Assembly (NCBI GenBank): GCA_009760855.2
Contig: WPIO01000154.1
Location: 188,001-252,000, forward strand
Source: Cristatella mucedo
Lineage: Eukaryota; Bryozoa; Phylactolaemata; Cristatellidae
Direction: 5' to 3'
Length of the DNA stretch: 64,000 nt
The first letter of the stretch is position 1. Each line of letters opens with the position of its first letter. Below, piece after piece: positions 1 to 11,180 of the stretch. A model generated the notes under the pieces. It did not search any database. It worked only from the letters and a program-made list of their open reading frames with translations, and had not been told where the DNA came from. A program made the translations under genes and the position numbers.

Positions 1-391
1 CTATCGACTTCCGTATTACCTGGTCCGCATTGCAGGTGGAAAAGTCGTCATACGCCTCCACGCTAATAAGGTTATGCTCGATGGAGCTAGGAGGCGGAGC
101 TTCTGCTCCCTCCTCGTTTTATTGTGCTCCCTCCTCGGTGTAGCAGGAGGGGACGTTTGCCCCCTCCTGCTACAGTGGGGCAGCGATCGGCCGAAGCCTT
201 TTCTCGCTGACCGGCACCTTCGACGGAATCATGTCCTACTTCTAGTTGATGAGCAACCGCTGAGTTCCTGTCGAATAAAAAGTCATGATTATTCGCTATA
301 TAATTTTTCATTGCTTGAGAGTTCCCTCATATGCAAATCTGTCGTGTCTTGCACCACACTACAAATCCTGGCTCCTCCTCTGATAGGCTGA
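1..391 (+). other. Unassigned open frame from the window edge
   Basis: A frame is open from base 2 to a stop at 389-391 (130 codons). The first 25 residues (YRLPYYLVRIAGGKVVIRLH and on) look fairly protein-like, but the later part follows a Cys/Leu-rich low-complexity stretch built on CTCCCTCCTCG repeats. It could be the last exon of an upstream gene. No family recognised. Confidence 0.2.
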
Positions 392-494
392 TGGTCTTTG
401 CAATGCATGAAGGAGATTGCCTTTCAGTCTTCAGTCTCTTTCAGTTCTGGCTGGCTGGTGGCTCGGAGGACCTTGGGTCTTAATCCACGGGTAA

Positions 495-673
495 GGCCGT
501 GATGGCCCACCAAATAAGGCGGTTGCTCTTCATGACGGAAGTTCCCTAGGTCGTGGGTTCGAATCCTGCTGTGGGCGACCCTTTGTTGCCACTGCAAGCG
601 CTGGTGATAGCCTTTAAGGCTCTTCTGCCGCTATACAAAAGAGGCTGTTAAATCAGCAAGTGTTTATTTATTT
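495..673 (+). mobile_element. SINE A copy
   Basis: tRNA-like head beginning GGCCGTGATGGCCCA, B box GGTTCGAATCC at about 558, then the family body (CTTTGTTGCCACTGCAAGC, AAGGCTCTTCTGCCGC) and the tail AGGCTGTTAAATCAGC. This is one of the most complete copies. The tRNA-like part has no sensible acceptor stem after the B box, so it is a SINE and not a tRNA gene. Confidence 0.85.
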
Positions 674-675
674 AA

Positions 676-845
676 GGCACTCGCTCTTTGTGATCCAGAT
701 CGTTGGTTCGAGTCCTGCACTGTATGGTCCTTTTTCGCCCACGGCCAGCAGCTGTGATAGCCACTTACAAGTGATCGTGCTATTCGTTAATGCTCTTCTG
801 CCGCCGCATACAAATGAGGCTGTTGAATCAGCTAGTGTTTTTTTC
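676..845 (+). mobile_element. SINE A copy, head truncated
   Basis: B box GGTTCGAGTCC, body with TGCTCTTCTGCCGCCGCATA and tail GAGGCTGTTGAATCAGCTAG. It follows the previous SINE directly, head to tail. Confidence 0.8.
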
Positions 846-2160
846 TTCGAGGGTGCCGAGCAGGAAGGACCTTAGTCCTTAGGGGGTGGAGCAGAAAGGG
901 ACCGAGCTTGTTCTAGACGAGAAGACGAGGAGTGAGGCAGAGGGTCCAGGGCGAGGCTGCACTTCGACCAGTTTCGCGACCGGGCGTTTCTAGCTGGCCG
1001 ACGGGCCGGTACTGAAATGAAAGCAAGTCGAGCTGGTCCCCATTAGTCGGGGTTCGGCACGTTAGCGACTTCGTGGGCAGCCCACAAGCCGAAAGTTGAG
1101 GGAAATAAACACGATTCTCTTTGCAAGACCTGTCGTCATTGCTGTCAACAGCTGCTACGAGATTGAAAGGCACCGGCATCCAGGGACGTAGCCAAATATT
1201 TAAGACAAGTGGGGCCAGGTCATGAGCATGTCGGAGGCAAGAAATCCAGCTTATAATTGAATATGAATATGATATGAACAGAATAGAATAGAATATAGAA
1301 TAGAATATGCCTGTCTCGGAAGTGACGTCGGCATCTTGTCACCTCTGTGGAGCACAGGAAACTCCTTCCCGGGACACAGGAAATCGTCGTCCCAATGTCA
1401 GCCCATATCGTATGAATTGCTCCGGGCACAAAGGATGGCAGAAGTAACCAGCTGCATGGGGGGGAGGGTTGGGGAACGTGCATTGGGGGAGGGGTTTGGG
1501 GGAGGTGCTGGTTTCGTCCCGGTTTCGGTAGCGGCTTTGTTGCCACTCTTACCTTGCTTTGTCAGCAGTGACCATGAGCTCTAGTCGTCCCGAATATCCC
1601 CCAGATGATGTTACTGTGATCCTAAAGTTGCTGAACCGGATGCACGTTTTGTTCCTAGAAGTCGACACTGTATGCATGGATGCAAGGTTGTCGATCGTGG
1701 ACTGTAAGGCTAAATTCAGCCTAACTGAATGACCAGCGATGAGTTTTCCTTTTCGACCAAAGAGCTCAGCCGTGCATTCGGTGAAATAACGAACATGTTC
1801 ACTAGGCTTATTGATCTTATCGGAACTAGAGGACACTGGAAAGTGGGGCAAGACATACTGGAGAGACATGTAATCTCTGACAACAGGGTATGCTTCGTAG
1901 TGACCTAGCCAATGGTTTGACCGTTAACATGGGCCAACCAGCTCACAGCCTTGTGCTGGAGCAAAGAAATCAACAGGTCATAGCTAAAGTGCAAGCTGCT
2001 GGGTCCTAGTTGCCTTCGCGGGCATCGCTTGGTTCCTCCGAATCCATCTTATCGTCTTAAATCTTAATCAGAACCAGGACACAATCGCGTACCAATCGCC
2101 ATGTGAATCACGGGCCGACTGCAGTGTATCCCATGCGATTGCCTGTCTAAAATATATTCA
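846..2160. other. No certain gene; possible ORF1-like start at 1574
   Basis: The stretch has a few G-rich runs (1460-1510) and TAGAATA repeats (1280-1305). An ATG at 1574 opens a 52-codon frame to 1732 with heptad-like Leu/Met/Val spacing (LNRMHVLFLEVDTV), reminiscent of a LINE ORF1 coiled coil. This is weak; nothing else stands out. Confidence 0.25.
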
Positions 2161-2348
2161 TCTTATTTACATGCTGCTCTCTGTGCCGCGTCGAGGCTCA
2201 CTAGGGCCAACTCATTCACATGCTGCTTGCGGTTACTCTCAAGCAGCTTTGTCGGCATGCCTTGAAAGGCTGCACCGGCGCTGCATTGCATGCCCCGCCC
2301 ACCACCGGCAGGTACTTCGTGAGTCTTCGAGCTCGATCGTCTTGAGAT

Positions 2349-2435
2349 ATACACACACTCACACTCACACACACACACACACACGCGCGCACACACACAC
2401 ACGCACACACATATATATTGCTGATTCAATTTCTT

Positions 2436-2508
<73 letters not shown>

Positions 2509-2565
2509 TCATGTCGTCTTGAGATACATATATATATATATACATACATATACAGATACACACAC

Positions 2566-2649
<84 letters not shown>
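2349..2649. repeat. Compound (CA)n/(TA)n microsatellite
   Basis: (CA)n with CG interruptions at 2349-2412, (TA)n at 2437-2505, then a second mirror-like block: TCTTGAGATA flank, (TA)n, (CA)n with CG steps at 2557-2625 and (TA)n to 2649. The phrase GTCTTGAGATA precedes both blocks, so the whole compound appears duplicated. Confidence 0.95.
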
Positions 2650-2812
2650 TGCTGATTTGCCTGCCTCATTTGTATAACAGCAGAAGAGCCTTAACGGCCA
2701 TCACCACCATTTGTAGTGAACAATAAAGGATCGCCCACTGCAGGACTCGAACCCACTGCTCCGGTCGTGAAGAGCGAGCGCCTTACCTCCCGGGCGACGA
2801 CCCAGTAGGCTA
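2649..2812 (-). mobile_element. SINE A copy
   Basis: Reverse-strand copy: tail GCTGATTTGCC, body GCAGAAGAGCCTTAACGG, reverse B box GGACTCGAACC at about 2742. Its 3' end abuts the (TA)n tract. Confidence 0.85.
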
Positions 2813-3739
2813 TGATGAAGCTAAGACTGGTGTGTCGGCCACCATTGTTAAGCAAGCACCGGTGACTAGCACCGACTAACACAGCATTCACCATCAGAGT
2901 CTGGGTTCGTCTCAAGTGTGACTCCTGGGGTCAGCTTGGGGTCGACTATTGTCTTCATTTCCTTCCTAGCACTCTGCTCTGCAATGGCAGAAACCTGTGG
3001 CCCAATCAATCTTGCTGATTCACGGCTCGAACTTCCCTCGACTAATCAATCTGTCGGCAGCTTGAGTAGGGAGAAAGGCATCGATCCTCGGTTGGTTGAG
3101 GCTCACCACATGCTATTTCAGCATTTGTTGCTCAAGATCAGCTGGCAAACCTCTTTTATGGCAGACAGGCACGGTTTTAAAAGTTTGGGTCGGCATTGGC
3201 TGGTCGCGCTGCAGCAACACGTGTGTGGGCATGCAGAGCAGCAGACCAGCAGAACACAGGTGGAGGTCATTTCCGGTTGACTGCCCATCTGCATGCCAGG
3301 CGACTGACCGACTGGTGAAAGAAAGCATCGAAAAGGTGGCTGGTGGCATATGTATGAGGCTATGGCAAGAAGCGGATGCTGCGAGGTCGGCACCAGTATT
3401 GGCATTCTGGCCAGGCATACTGCCAGCAACTTGAGCCGGTTGGCACGCATTGCTTCCATCCAGCTGAAGCATGGCAGACAGCCAGTCGTAACTAGGTAGA
3501 ACCGACAATGGGCTAGGACAGCTGAGCAAAAACTACTCGATGATTGGCTGGATGAACTGTAACTACTTATGCATGGGGATGACATTGAAGTTGCCGGGTG
3601 AAAGTGCCTTCTCCGGGATCGGCAGCATTTTTTCTGTCAGACAGCCTGCAATTGAATATGATCTGAGTGCAGTAGGGCGACAGTATCATGCACACAATGG
3701 TACTATGCGCACTACATATAAACCTTGTCATGTAGTTGA
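2813..3739 (+). other. Unassigned stretch with broken ORFs
   Basis: Overlapping plus-strand frames at 2918-3280 (120 codons) and 3096-3434, and minus-strand frames over the same place, have no recognisable domain. The interrupted but locally coding-like text is compatible with an old transposon internal region. I cannot name it. Confidence 0.2.
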
Positions 3740-3842
3740 CCACTAGCCATTCGATCGTGCTTCCTTTGCAGCAAATGTAAAGTGGCTAGAAAGAGATAGA
3801 GTTCTCTGAGGGTGCTATAACAAATGTATTATTATTATTATC
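3740..3842 (+). mobile_element. LINE family 1, 3' end fragment
   Basis: Contains the family tail: GCAGCAAATGTAAAGTGGCT, AGAAAGAGATAGAGTTCTCT, GAGGGTGCTATAACAAATG and (ATT)n. The tail folds as a short hairpin around the TTCTCT/AGAGAT segment. Confidence 0.85.
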
Positions 3843-3861
3843 TACTGCTTTGTTGATCTCT

Positions 3862-4001
3862 GTGCTGGTTTGGCCCAGTGGTTAAGGTGCTCACCCCGAC
3901 CAAGGTCTGGCCGAGGTCCTGGGCTCGAGCCCCGAGGCACATGTGAAGCGCCTGAATAGAGATTAAGTTCTCTTGTGGCGCTATATAAATAAATTATATA
4001 T
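3862..4001 (+). mobile_element. SINE B copy
   Basis: tRNA-like head GGCCCAGTGGTTAAGGTGCT with B-box-like GGGCTCGAGCCCC, followed by GCGCCTGAATAGAGATTAAG and TTCTCTTGTGGCGCTATATA. The second half is the LINE family 1 3' tail in slightly changed form. Confidence 0.88.
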
Positions 4002-4100
4002 TTTTTGAGAAAGTTTAATAGGCTTATCACTTAATGCACACTGGGAAAATGTAAGAAATTAAGAAGAAGCTGCACAATTTGGAAGCAGTCGTCGAGCCCT

Positions 4101-4141
<41 letters not shown>
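4101..4141 (+). repeat. (GT)n microsatellite
   Basis: About 20 uninterrupted GT units. Confidence 0.95.
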
Positions 4142-4142
<1 letters not shown>

Positions 4143-5040
4143 AATTTGTGTACCATTTCTCTTGGTAACGAACATTTAGGATTAGCAGGCTTTTCCCCAG
4201 ATGGCTTGGTACCTCTGTGGTTCTTAATAATATTTCAGAGGGCTTTACAAAGGTTTTTTTCCATTCGTCGTTCTCTGTTCATCCATTCACTACCGTTTTT
4301 TAGATTTTTTCCAGAGGTGAGCATATCTGGAATAATATGCCAGCATTGATCATCTGCCATTACCTGTCATCTATTAATGATGATTTGGGTCAGAAGTCAA
4401 GGATTAAAGGGAACAAGAGCTTGCGCCAGTCGTGCTGCCTGAAAGGCCCGACCGGCAGCCAAGTATGGCAGGTGCTCATTAATGAGTGCTCCAGCTACTC
4501 CTATAGGGAAGGGGGTTGGGTTGGTGAGCACCACCTGTCTGCTTTCCAAGCTGGAGCCGATAGAAAAGCACATCTAGTTGGCAGCCAGACGTGCAGGTCG
4601 GTGTAGTCACAGGGTTCAGCAAGCCCCGGGGGTCAGGAGGCCTGCATCCCCCCCCCCCCGACCGAGCCGCAGGAGGCGTGTGCTGCCCAGGATACCCCTA
4701 CAGCCTCAGGCAAGAGCCAGATCTGGCCACACCCTCGGCTTGTTCCTCTCTATGCCCCCTGGCGCTTGCAGGGGGGGGGGGGGGGTGGGGTGAGGTGAGG
4801 TCAAGGGGGCTTGCATCAAGACCCAATTTATTTGCAGCATGAGCTGTAGTCCCCAATGAACAGTCCTTGCAGTGCCCATGCCCTTCTGGTACAATAGGAG
4901 TTCCACTGACAAGCAATGAAATTATCAGTGCTGCAACAATCGTCAGCCGCAGGTGCCATGCAGATTGACAGAGGCCGGGCTGCCGTGACGATGATGACCC
5001 GGCATCCAGCAGCTGCCACAGCTCCACCCTGCTTCCCTCT
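4142..5040. other. No gene seen; short C and G homopolymers
   Basis: A C10 run at about 4651 and a G13 run at about 4770 flank a GC-rich stretch; overlapping frames on both strands look like chance ORFs. Confidence 0.5.
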
Positions 5041-5046
5041 CCACTG

Positions 5047-5293
<247 letters not shown>

Positions 5294-5452
5294 GATATTG
5301 TGAGAAAGAGGAGAAAGTAAAATAAGAATAGCTAATGGTAAATGAGACGCACATTAGAATCGATAGAAAAAAGAGAGAAGTTTAAGGGAAATAAAGCTTT
5401 ATAATTATGCCTGCGTCTCAATAACTGAAAGACATAAAGAGGAATAGCAGCT

Positions 5453-5819
5453 GGACTATAAATTAGCTGTTCCATTTCTCCGCTTAAAGACCGTTGGCGA
5501 CAGAAGCTTTAGCTCTGCAGATTCTAGTGTGGAACTCGCTTCCACAATTCTTACACAATGATAACTACTCTCCTGCTGCCGGCTATGGCTCATCCTTTTC
5601 AGCGGTCCTGAGCTGCTACTTCCATGCTACTCACTACCTCAACTGCTCTCCTGACTCTGCTATGCTTCCCACTTTCTCTTTGTTGCGTGAGATGAAGTGT
5701 TGGCTTCCGAATGCGTGCCGAAAGCAGCTTAGGCTGTGAGTGCGCTATACAAAACTCTCCTGCATAACCCCCACATGCTCTTTATGAATTTGTGGGGTTA
5801 CAGACGGAGATACAAACAA
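5453..5819 (+). mobile_element. LINE family 2, 3' end
   Basis: Starts in the C-terminal coding part (AATTAGCTGTTCCATTTCTC; TGGAACTCGCTTCCACAATT), continues through the untranslated part shared by all copies (CCGGCTATGGCTCATCCTTT; GCTACTCACTACCTCAACTG) and ends TGTGGGGTTACAGACGGAGA. 5'-truncated. Confidence 0.88.
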
Positions 5820-6027
5820 GGGGGAGCAGAACTTGCAGTGTGTATTCAGATCCGATCGATTAGTAGACAAAGAGATGGGGAAACTGAAAGGTTAAGAGCA
5901 AGAGGAGATCATAGATTGTGTGACCGTTGGAAGGGATTGATGGTTGATAGTTGGGTAAACAGAATGTCCGAATTCTTCCATAGCAAGCATGATAAGCTCA
6001 CCAATCGGCTGACTAGAGGAATAAGAT

Positions 6028-6315
6028 AAATACTAGCTGATTTAGCAGCCTCTTTTGTCTATGTATCTCCGTCAGTAACTCCACAAAGTCATAAAGACCA
6101 TGTGGGTGTTACGCAGGAGAGTTTTGTATAGCGCACTCACAGCCTAAGCGGCTTTCGGTACGCATTCGGTAGCCAACAGCAGTAGAAGAGCCTTAAAGGC
6201 TATCACCACTGCATGCAGTTGGCAATAAAGGATCGCACACCGCAGGATTCGAACCCATGACCTCGAGGCCGAGGTCGTGACAAGTGACTGCCTTACCTAG
6301 TGTGCTATCACCAGG
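6028..6315 (-). mobile_element. SINE A copy split by a LINE insertion
   Basis: Tail part at 6028-6058 (ACTAGCTGATTTAGCAGCCT) and the remainder at 6181-6315 (GCAGTAGAAGAGCC, reverse B box GGATTCGAACCC). The two parts of one element are separated by a LINE family 2 tail, so the LINE arrived later. Confidence 0.82.
6059..6180 (-). mobile_element. LINE family 2, 3' tail fragment
   Basis: Reverse complement of the family 3' end: TATGTATCTCCGTCAGTAAC, CACAAAGTCATAAAGACC, GTATAGCGCACTCACAGCCT, GCGGCTTTCGG. About 120 bp, heavily 5'-truncated, inside a SINE A copy. Confidence 0.88.
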
Positions 6316-6740
6316 AAGGGCTACTCTGTGTACTTAAGAAGGCCGGAATCCTGAAAGAAGAGGTTGGATGAAACTTTTTAGGAGTCTAATAGCAAACAAA
6401 CAGGCAGCCTAACTCTTGACCGTGAACACAGACGTCTTCTTCCAGCTTTGCTCACTGCCAAAGGCCATCCGACGAAGCAGTGCAGTTGCTTGCTTAGCTT
6501 GGCTGCCTGCATGTGCTAAAAATAAGTGTACTAACTCAAGGGCAGTGAGTCAGCTGGTCTGCACTCAATGAGCCTGAACATTCACCCACCACATTCCACA
6601 ACCTGTGCAAGTAGCACCGCACACTGCATGCTGCAAGCGCTCTCTGCCTGCGTCATCTGGCAGCTGCACACAGAGTCAGAAGTCTCTGCTGTTCATTCTA
6701 CGACCTCTCAGCCTCTTGTGGTCGTGTAAGAGGCGGAGAA
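6316..6740. other. No gene or clear repeat seen
   Basis: Unique-looking sequence between repeats; only short frames without recognisable content. Confidence 0.5.
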
Positions 6741-6742
6741 AC

Positions 6743-6859
6743 AGACAGACAGAGAAGACAGACAGAGAAGACAAACGGACAGACAGATTGACAGACTGAC
6801 ACCGACAGACAGACAGACATATTGACAGACTGAGACCAAAAGAAAGGGAGAAAATGAGA

Positions 6860-6925
<66 letters not shown>

Positions 6926-6935
6926 CACACACACT
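6743..6935 (+). repeat. (GACA)n followed by (CA)n microsatellite
   Basis: GACAGA/GACA units at 6743-6830, a spacer, then about 40 CA units at 6862-6935 with a few CG and CT interruptions. Confidence 0.93.
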
Positions 6936-7042
6936 CACACACACATACTAACACACACACAAATGGAAAGATACGTTACAGAAGAAGAGGAAGGGGAAGA
7001 ACGGAGCAAGGCAGAGTAAGAGAGAGAAAGACAGAGTAAGAG

Positions 7043-7250
<208 letters not shown>

Positions 7251-7689
7251 AGACCAGAGAGGAGAATAGAGATGAGATGGAGAGGCGCAAGTGAAGGCCT
7301 GCACGTCCCACCGTCTTGTTAGCCTCGACCTCACCTCATTCTATCTGCTATCTGCTCTAGTAGCTCAAACTGCTGCTTGTGTATCATGGGGCGGATACTC
7401 TAGAAAGACTCACGCCACGTCGTACCCAGCCGCAATTCAAGTAATTGTGCACTTGCGTCTGTGGCAGCCGGTCCTCTGTGGAAGTCGGTCTTTTGCTTCA
7501 CGGGCATGCCGTTTAGTCACACAACGGTTCTACTCAGTGCTTATTCTTGGTGATACTATACTTGTGTATGTCTGTTTCTTTTTGCCGCAGGACTGAACAC
7601 GGTTCCCTCTAGCTTCCCTTTAGTCTTCCCTCTAGCTGCAGCGAGTTGGCTGAGTTAATTAACTGTCGAAACTGTACCTCATGGGCTTA

Positions 7690-8065
7690 TATATCTCTGT
7701 CCGAAACTCCGAAAAGCCGCGTAGGTGAAGTGGGCCTTACGACGGAGAGTTTTCTATAGCCCACTCAAAGCCCAGTCGACTTGCCTGGAGCCTAAGGTAA
7801 ACAAGAAACGTCATCGCACACAATATAGAGAAAACGAGAAGCACTGCCGAGTCATAGAAGGACAGTCTGGTGGTGGTAGCTTAAAAGTAGCAGCGTAGCA
7901 GGATAGTAGGCCCGAGTCGGCAGCAGGAGAGTAGGTACATAATCGTTTTTCAAGAATTATGGCATTGAGCTCCACAGTTGATCAACTTCGGGACTATAAG
8001 CTTTTGTCGTCAGCAGTCTTTACTTGAGAGAAAGGCTAATTTATTGCATAGGGGAAACTTGAGGG
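7690..8065 (-). mobile_element. LINE family 2, old diverged copy
   Basis: Diverged reverse copy: ATATCTCTGTCCGAAACTCC, GAGAGTTTTCTATAGC, then GAGAAAACGAGAAGCA, TAGCTTAAAAGTAGCAGC and GAATTATGGCATTGAGCTCC match the same positions of the copy at 46.3 kb. Confidence 0.7.
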
Positions 8066-9612
8066 CACGTGGAGGAGGCATTGGCAGCTCAGTATTCAGC
8101 TGGTGGGCAGCATGCAAGCTCTAGTGTTTGCTCTAGTTTTTCTCTGTATGCGTGGCTCAACCGGACCCCAGCTTCCGGATCTAGCTCCTTTAGCAAATTA
8201 GACTCCTAGCCGAGTTTCATTGATTGAAAAAACCCAGTGATCATATTTATTACCAGTTGCAGAGGTTTAATGGCATTTCGGGTTGCCTTCACAGTGCTAA
8301 GTAACAGTTGTCTGCTCTACAGAGATCAAGGCTAGCAAGCAAGACCTCTAGTCAGCTGCTGTCGCGAGGTAGCACTAATGTTTTGCTGGGATCGCACTAG
8401 ATGACAGCTGGCTGTCGTTTAAAGCAGCACCAAAAAGTCAAACTGTCCACAGCGGTATTGGTACTGCAACTCCAGCCGAAAAGTCACTAATAGCAGCTGC
8501 GTATTGAGGGTTTTCCAATTAAGAGCTCGGTTTTATTGTAAATGGACTGACATCCAGGAACTCCTGTCTGCAAGACAGGAGGAGGTTAGCCCATCAACAG
8601 CCTCACCCGGCTGCCAATGTTTGGAGCATAAATAGAGCAAGCAGAGGGTCGTTGGTGCAGCAGCTATATATCCGATGGTTTGGGCCCGAGTTGCCTTCTA
8701 TGATTCCTCACGACCAGTAACCACACGATCCCACCAGATATACTAGTGCCATCCTCTCTTTGCTAATTATTTCTTTGCCCGTAGTCCTACGCTCGCATTC
8801 CCTTCTCACCTTTTCTCTGAACCTCTCACCGTTTCGCAAGCTGAAGCCTGCTGGTTACCTTGGTTACCTTGGAAGCACGAACCGAGCTTGGCATGAACTT
8901 GATATGACCTTGATGCTTGAATTCTCTGAGGAGCTTTATCAACTGTGCTATTATTACTATTATTGTTATCATAATAATCGAGTGAGAGAAGAAGAGAGGG
9001 AGCTAGGGCGGCAACGGAAACAATGTTCTATGAGCAAGACCAGGAAAGGCATTGAGTATTGGAGAGAGCATGTGGGTGATGAGCATTTTTACCTGCCAAC
9101 ACCAACAGTCACGGATGTGAACTGCCCTCGTAATTACCTCCCTCCCCACCCCGACGGCTTTAGAAGGAGGAGAGGAAGCATGAAAGCCGGCTGGCTATAG
9201 ACTTGGTGGACTTGCTCTGTGCCGCTCGACCGAGGATTAAGCGGATTGCAGATGGTCACACACACCCCCCCCCCTATAATCGGAGCTCGAATGCTCGGCT
9301 CAGAGGATCATCGCACCTCTCGCTCCTCGCGGCTCGAGCAAGCGCTGCCACTGTTCATCTTATTGTGCACGACGGCGCGGTTACTTGCTGCTCTCGATGC
9401 CGAAGGATCGCCGATCGCCTCTGACGACCTCTCGCTAGCTCCTAGCGAAGGGATTTGCTCTCACGATCCCACCAACAAAGGATGTTCATGCAACTGCACG
9501 TTTAGTAGCTTCCTTATCTCGAAGCTTGAACTTCTGCTGTCGATCTCCTTAGAAAGGCAGAGCCTTTGCTCTCCTGCCAGCAATCCAGTCACAGACGATG
9601 TCTTTTATAGAA
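8066..9612. other. No certain gene; one unassigned 146-codon frame
   Basis: A plus-strand frame at 8760-9200 has a Tyr run and ordinary composition, without a recognised domain or good splice signals. The overlapping frames at 9203-9617 look random. The missing first Tweety exon could lie in this stretch but I could not see it. Confidence 0.3.
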
Positions 9613-9782
9613 AATAAATATTAGCTGATTTTTACCCAGCCTCATTCTCATAGCAGCAGAAGAACCTTGCCGGCTATCACCACGGCTTGCAGTTGGCAAT
9701 AAAAGATCGCCGACTGCAGGATTCTAACCCACGACCTCGGTCTCGCAGAGCGAGCACTTTGCCTCCTGGGCTATCATGGCCC
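9613..9782 (-). mobile_element. SINE A copy
   Basis: Reverse copy with tail ATTAGCTGATTT, body AGCAGCAGAAGAACCTTGCC, degenerate B box (GGATTCTAACCC) and head CCTCCTGGGCTATCATGGCC, which retains the full 5' end. Confidence 0.87.
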
Positions 9783-10367
9783 AATAATAGCATGCCGGTC
9801 GGCGATACAGTGAGGCTAGTACATGGGTCGTAGCCATTGTGCAGTTGTTTTTGTACTGCTGCCCATGAACGGACAATGCGGCAGCTTTCAAAGTGTTTTA
9901 CAACGGGAAAGCTGCCGTTTTAAAATAAACTCAAGGTGTCGAAAACGCTCTGTCGCAGTATTTTTCTGCTTTAAATACAGATTTATGAAAAAGCTCTCGT
10001 GGATGGCATTGTGTCAATCGGGTGCGTAATTCATTCTTTGAGGTTCGGTCGACCGGTTCAGGGTCGAATGCCCATAACAACTCCTCATAAAAACTAGAGG
10101 TCTTACGTGTCCACTTAGGCGTTCGAGCCTAAGTATCGGAATGAGAACCTTTTCGGCAATCACCCCACTGGCAGCAGGCAATTGAGTGTGGTCAGCTGCC
10201 GGACTAGAGAGGTGAGTTGACGGTCACCACGTGACCACCGGCGACATCCACTCGCCACCCAGCCTGCACGTTTGCATCTCTTCGAGGCGCTCACAATTTA
10301 TTTTCCCAAATAAATGGCCGCATCTGCTGCTCGCTTCGGACTTTGCATCTGCTCCCTGCTAGCCAGT

Positions 10368-10592
10368 GGCTTGGTTTGGCCCGCTGCAGAGAGAGTAGCC
10401 GGGAAAGGCAGCTCAACCACGTTCTCGGCGTATATGGGGCGGTAGAGGGGGCTTGGTTTGGCCCGCTGCAGAGAGAGTACGGCGTATATGGGGCGGTAGA
10501 GGGGGCTTGGTTTGGCCCGCTGCAGAGAGAGTAGCCGGGAAAGGCAGCTCAACCACGTTCGCGGCGTATATGGGGCGGTAGAGGGGGCTCGT
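10368..10592 (+). repeat. GC-rich minisatellite of about 86 bp units
   Basis: Three copies of a unit starting CTTGGTTTGGCCCGCTGCAG and ending GGCGGTAGAGGGGG lie head to tail; the middle one has lost about 33 bp (the GCCGGGAAAGG..CACGTTC part). The unit contains GGCGTATATGGGGCGG. The array stands just upstream of the TM1 exon in a locally GC- and CpG-richer block (10340-11060). Confidence 0.85.
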
Positions 10593-10624
10593 GCCTCACG
10601 CCACCACCGCCGGCTGCTGCTGCC

Positions 10625-10743
10625 GATGCAGCTGCTGCAGCTGTGCAGACTTTGCTATTTCTTCTTAACTTGTCGTTGCAGCCGATGCAGCTGGTGCTGC
10701 AGCTGTGCAGACTTTGCTATTTCTTCTTAACTTGTCGTTGCAG
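10625..10743 (+). repeat. 62-bp tandem duplication of a splice acceptor
   Basis: The stretch from GCCGATGCAGCTG to TTCTTAACTTGTCGTTGCAG occurs twice, ending at 10681 and 10743, so two complete polypyrimidine-AG acceptors sit in front of the TM1 exon. The second unit has three extra bases. The duplicated length is not a multiple of three, so use of the upstream acceptor would change the frame unless the first exon ends in another phase. Confidence 0.85.
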
Positions 10744-10910
10744 TCGCTGCTGGTGCTGTCGCTGGCCGTGGTCGCTTGGCTGGCACTCTGGCTGCTCATT
10801 TTCACGCTCTACTTCTGCTACGTCTGTCTGACGTGCCGACAGGAAGTAGAGATGACAGTGAAAACCCGTCCGCTACGCTGGCTTGCAGTGATCCTGGTCA
10901 TCTGCACTTG
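10744..10910 (+). CDS. TTYH: Tweety exon (visible exon 1): TM1 and start of TM2
   Basis: Acceptor TTGTCGTTGCAG, donor TG|GTGAGC; 167 nt, entered in phase 0 and left in phase 2. It encodes a long hydrophobic helix beginning SLLVLSLAVVAWLALWLL, a Cys-containing cytoplasmic turn (CLTCRQE), a basic stretch (KTRPLRW) and the first half of TM2 (LAVILVICT). This is the TM1-loop-TM2 layout of Tweety, where the loop is also Cys- and Arg-rich. The residues before TM1, including the start Met and the LHxxP-type N-terminal motif of the family, are absent, so another exon must lie upstream. The acceptor region is tandemly duplicated just upstream. Confidence 0.9.
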
Positions 10911-11180
10911 GTGAGCAGCGCGGCCGTTGCCATTGGCTGCTGCGCTCGCTTCCCAGCGGAGCTTCGCCGCCGCCGCCGCCTCCTCAGTCCAGCCTTGCCC
11001 GCTGCATGCCGAATCCAGGCCGCTGCTCGGCCGCGATCAAGCAGCAGCTTGATACTAAGCAATTGACCTGCTGCTTTTTCCTGCATTAGACGCACATTAC
11101 CGGCTGCCAAGAGGCTGAGGGCTAGCTTGTCAAGTGCTGGTCACTTTCCGATCACGTATTCGATTCGAGGATAATATAAA

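Noticed and set aside
495-673. tRNA gene (B box GGTTCGAATCC) here and at 2.7, 6.2, 9.7, 47.7 and 61.0 kb
   Set aside because: Bodies and tails shared by all copies follow the tRNA-like head and no closed cloverleaf with acceptor stem can be drawn, so these are SINEs.
3540-3690. Candidate Tweety N-terminal exon (frame with SIFSVRQPAIEYDLSA before GTAGGG)
   Set aside because: It resembles the VFxPxxxEY stretch but lacks the upstream LHxxP motif, the donor is weak and the area looks like broken transposon text.
4200-4316. Candidate Tweety N-terminal exon (frame with FIHSLPFFRFFPE before a GTGAGC donor, phase 0)
   Set aside because: The LHxLP-like match is short, and the FxP..Y stretch that should precede TM1 is missing; the surroundings are low-complexity and A+T-rich. 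Phase agreement alone is one chance in three.
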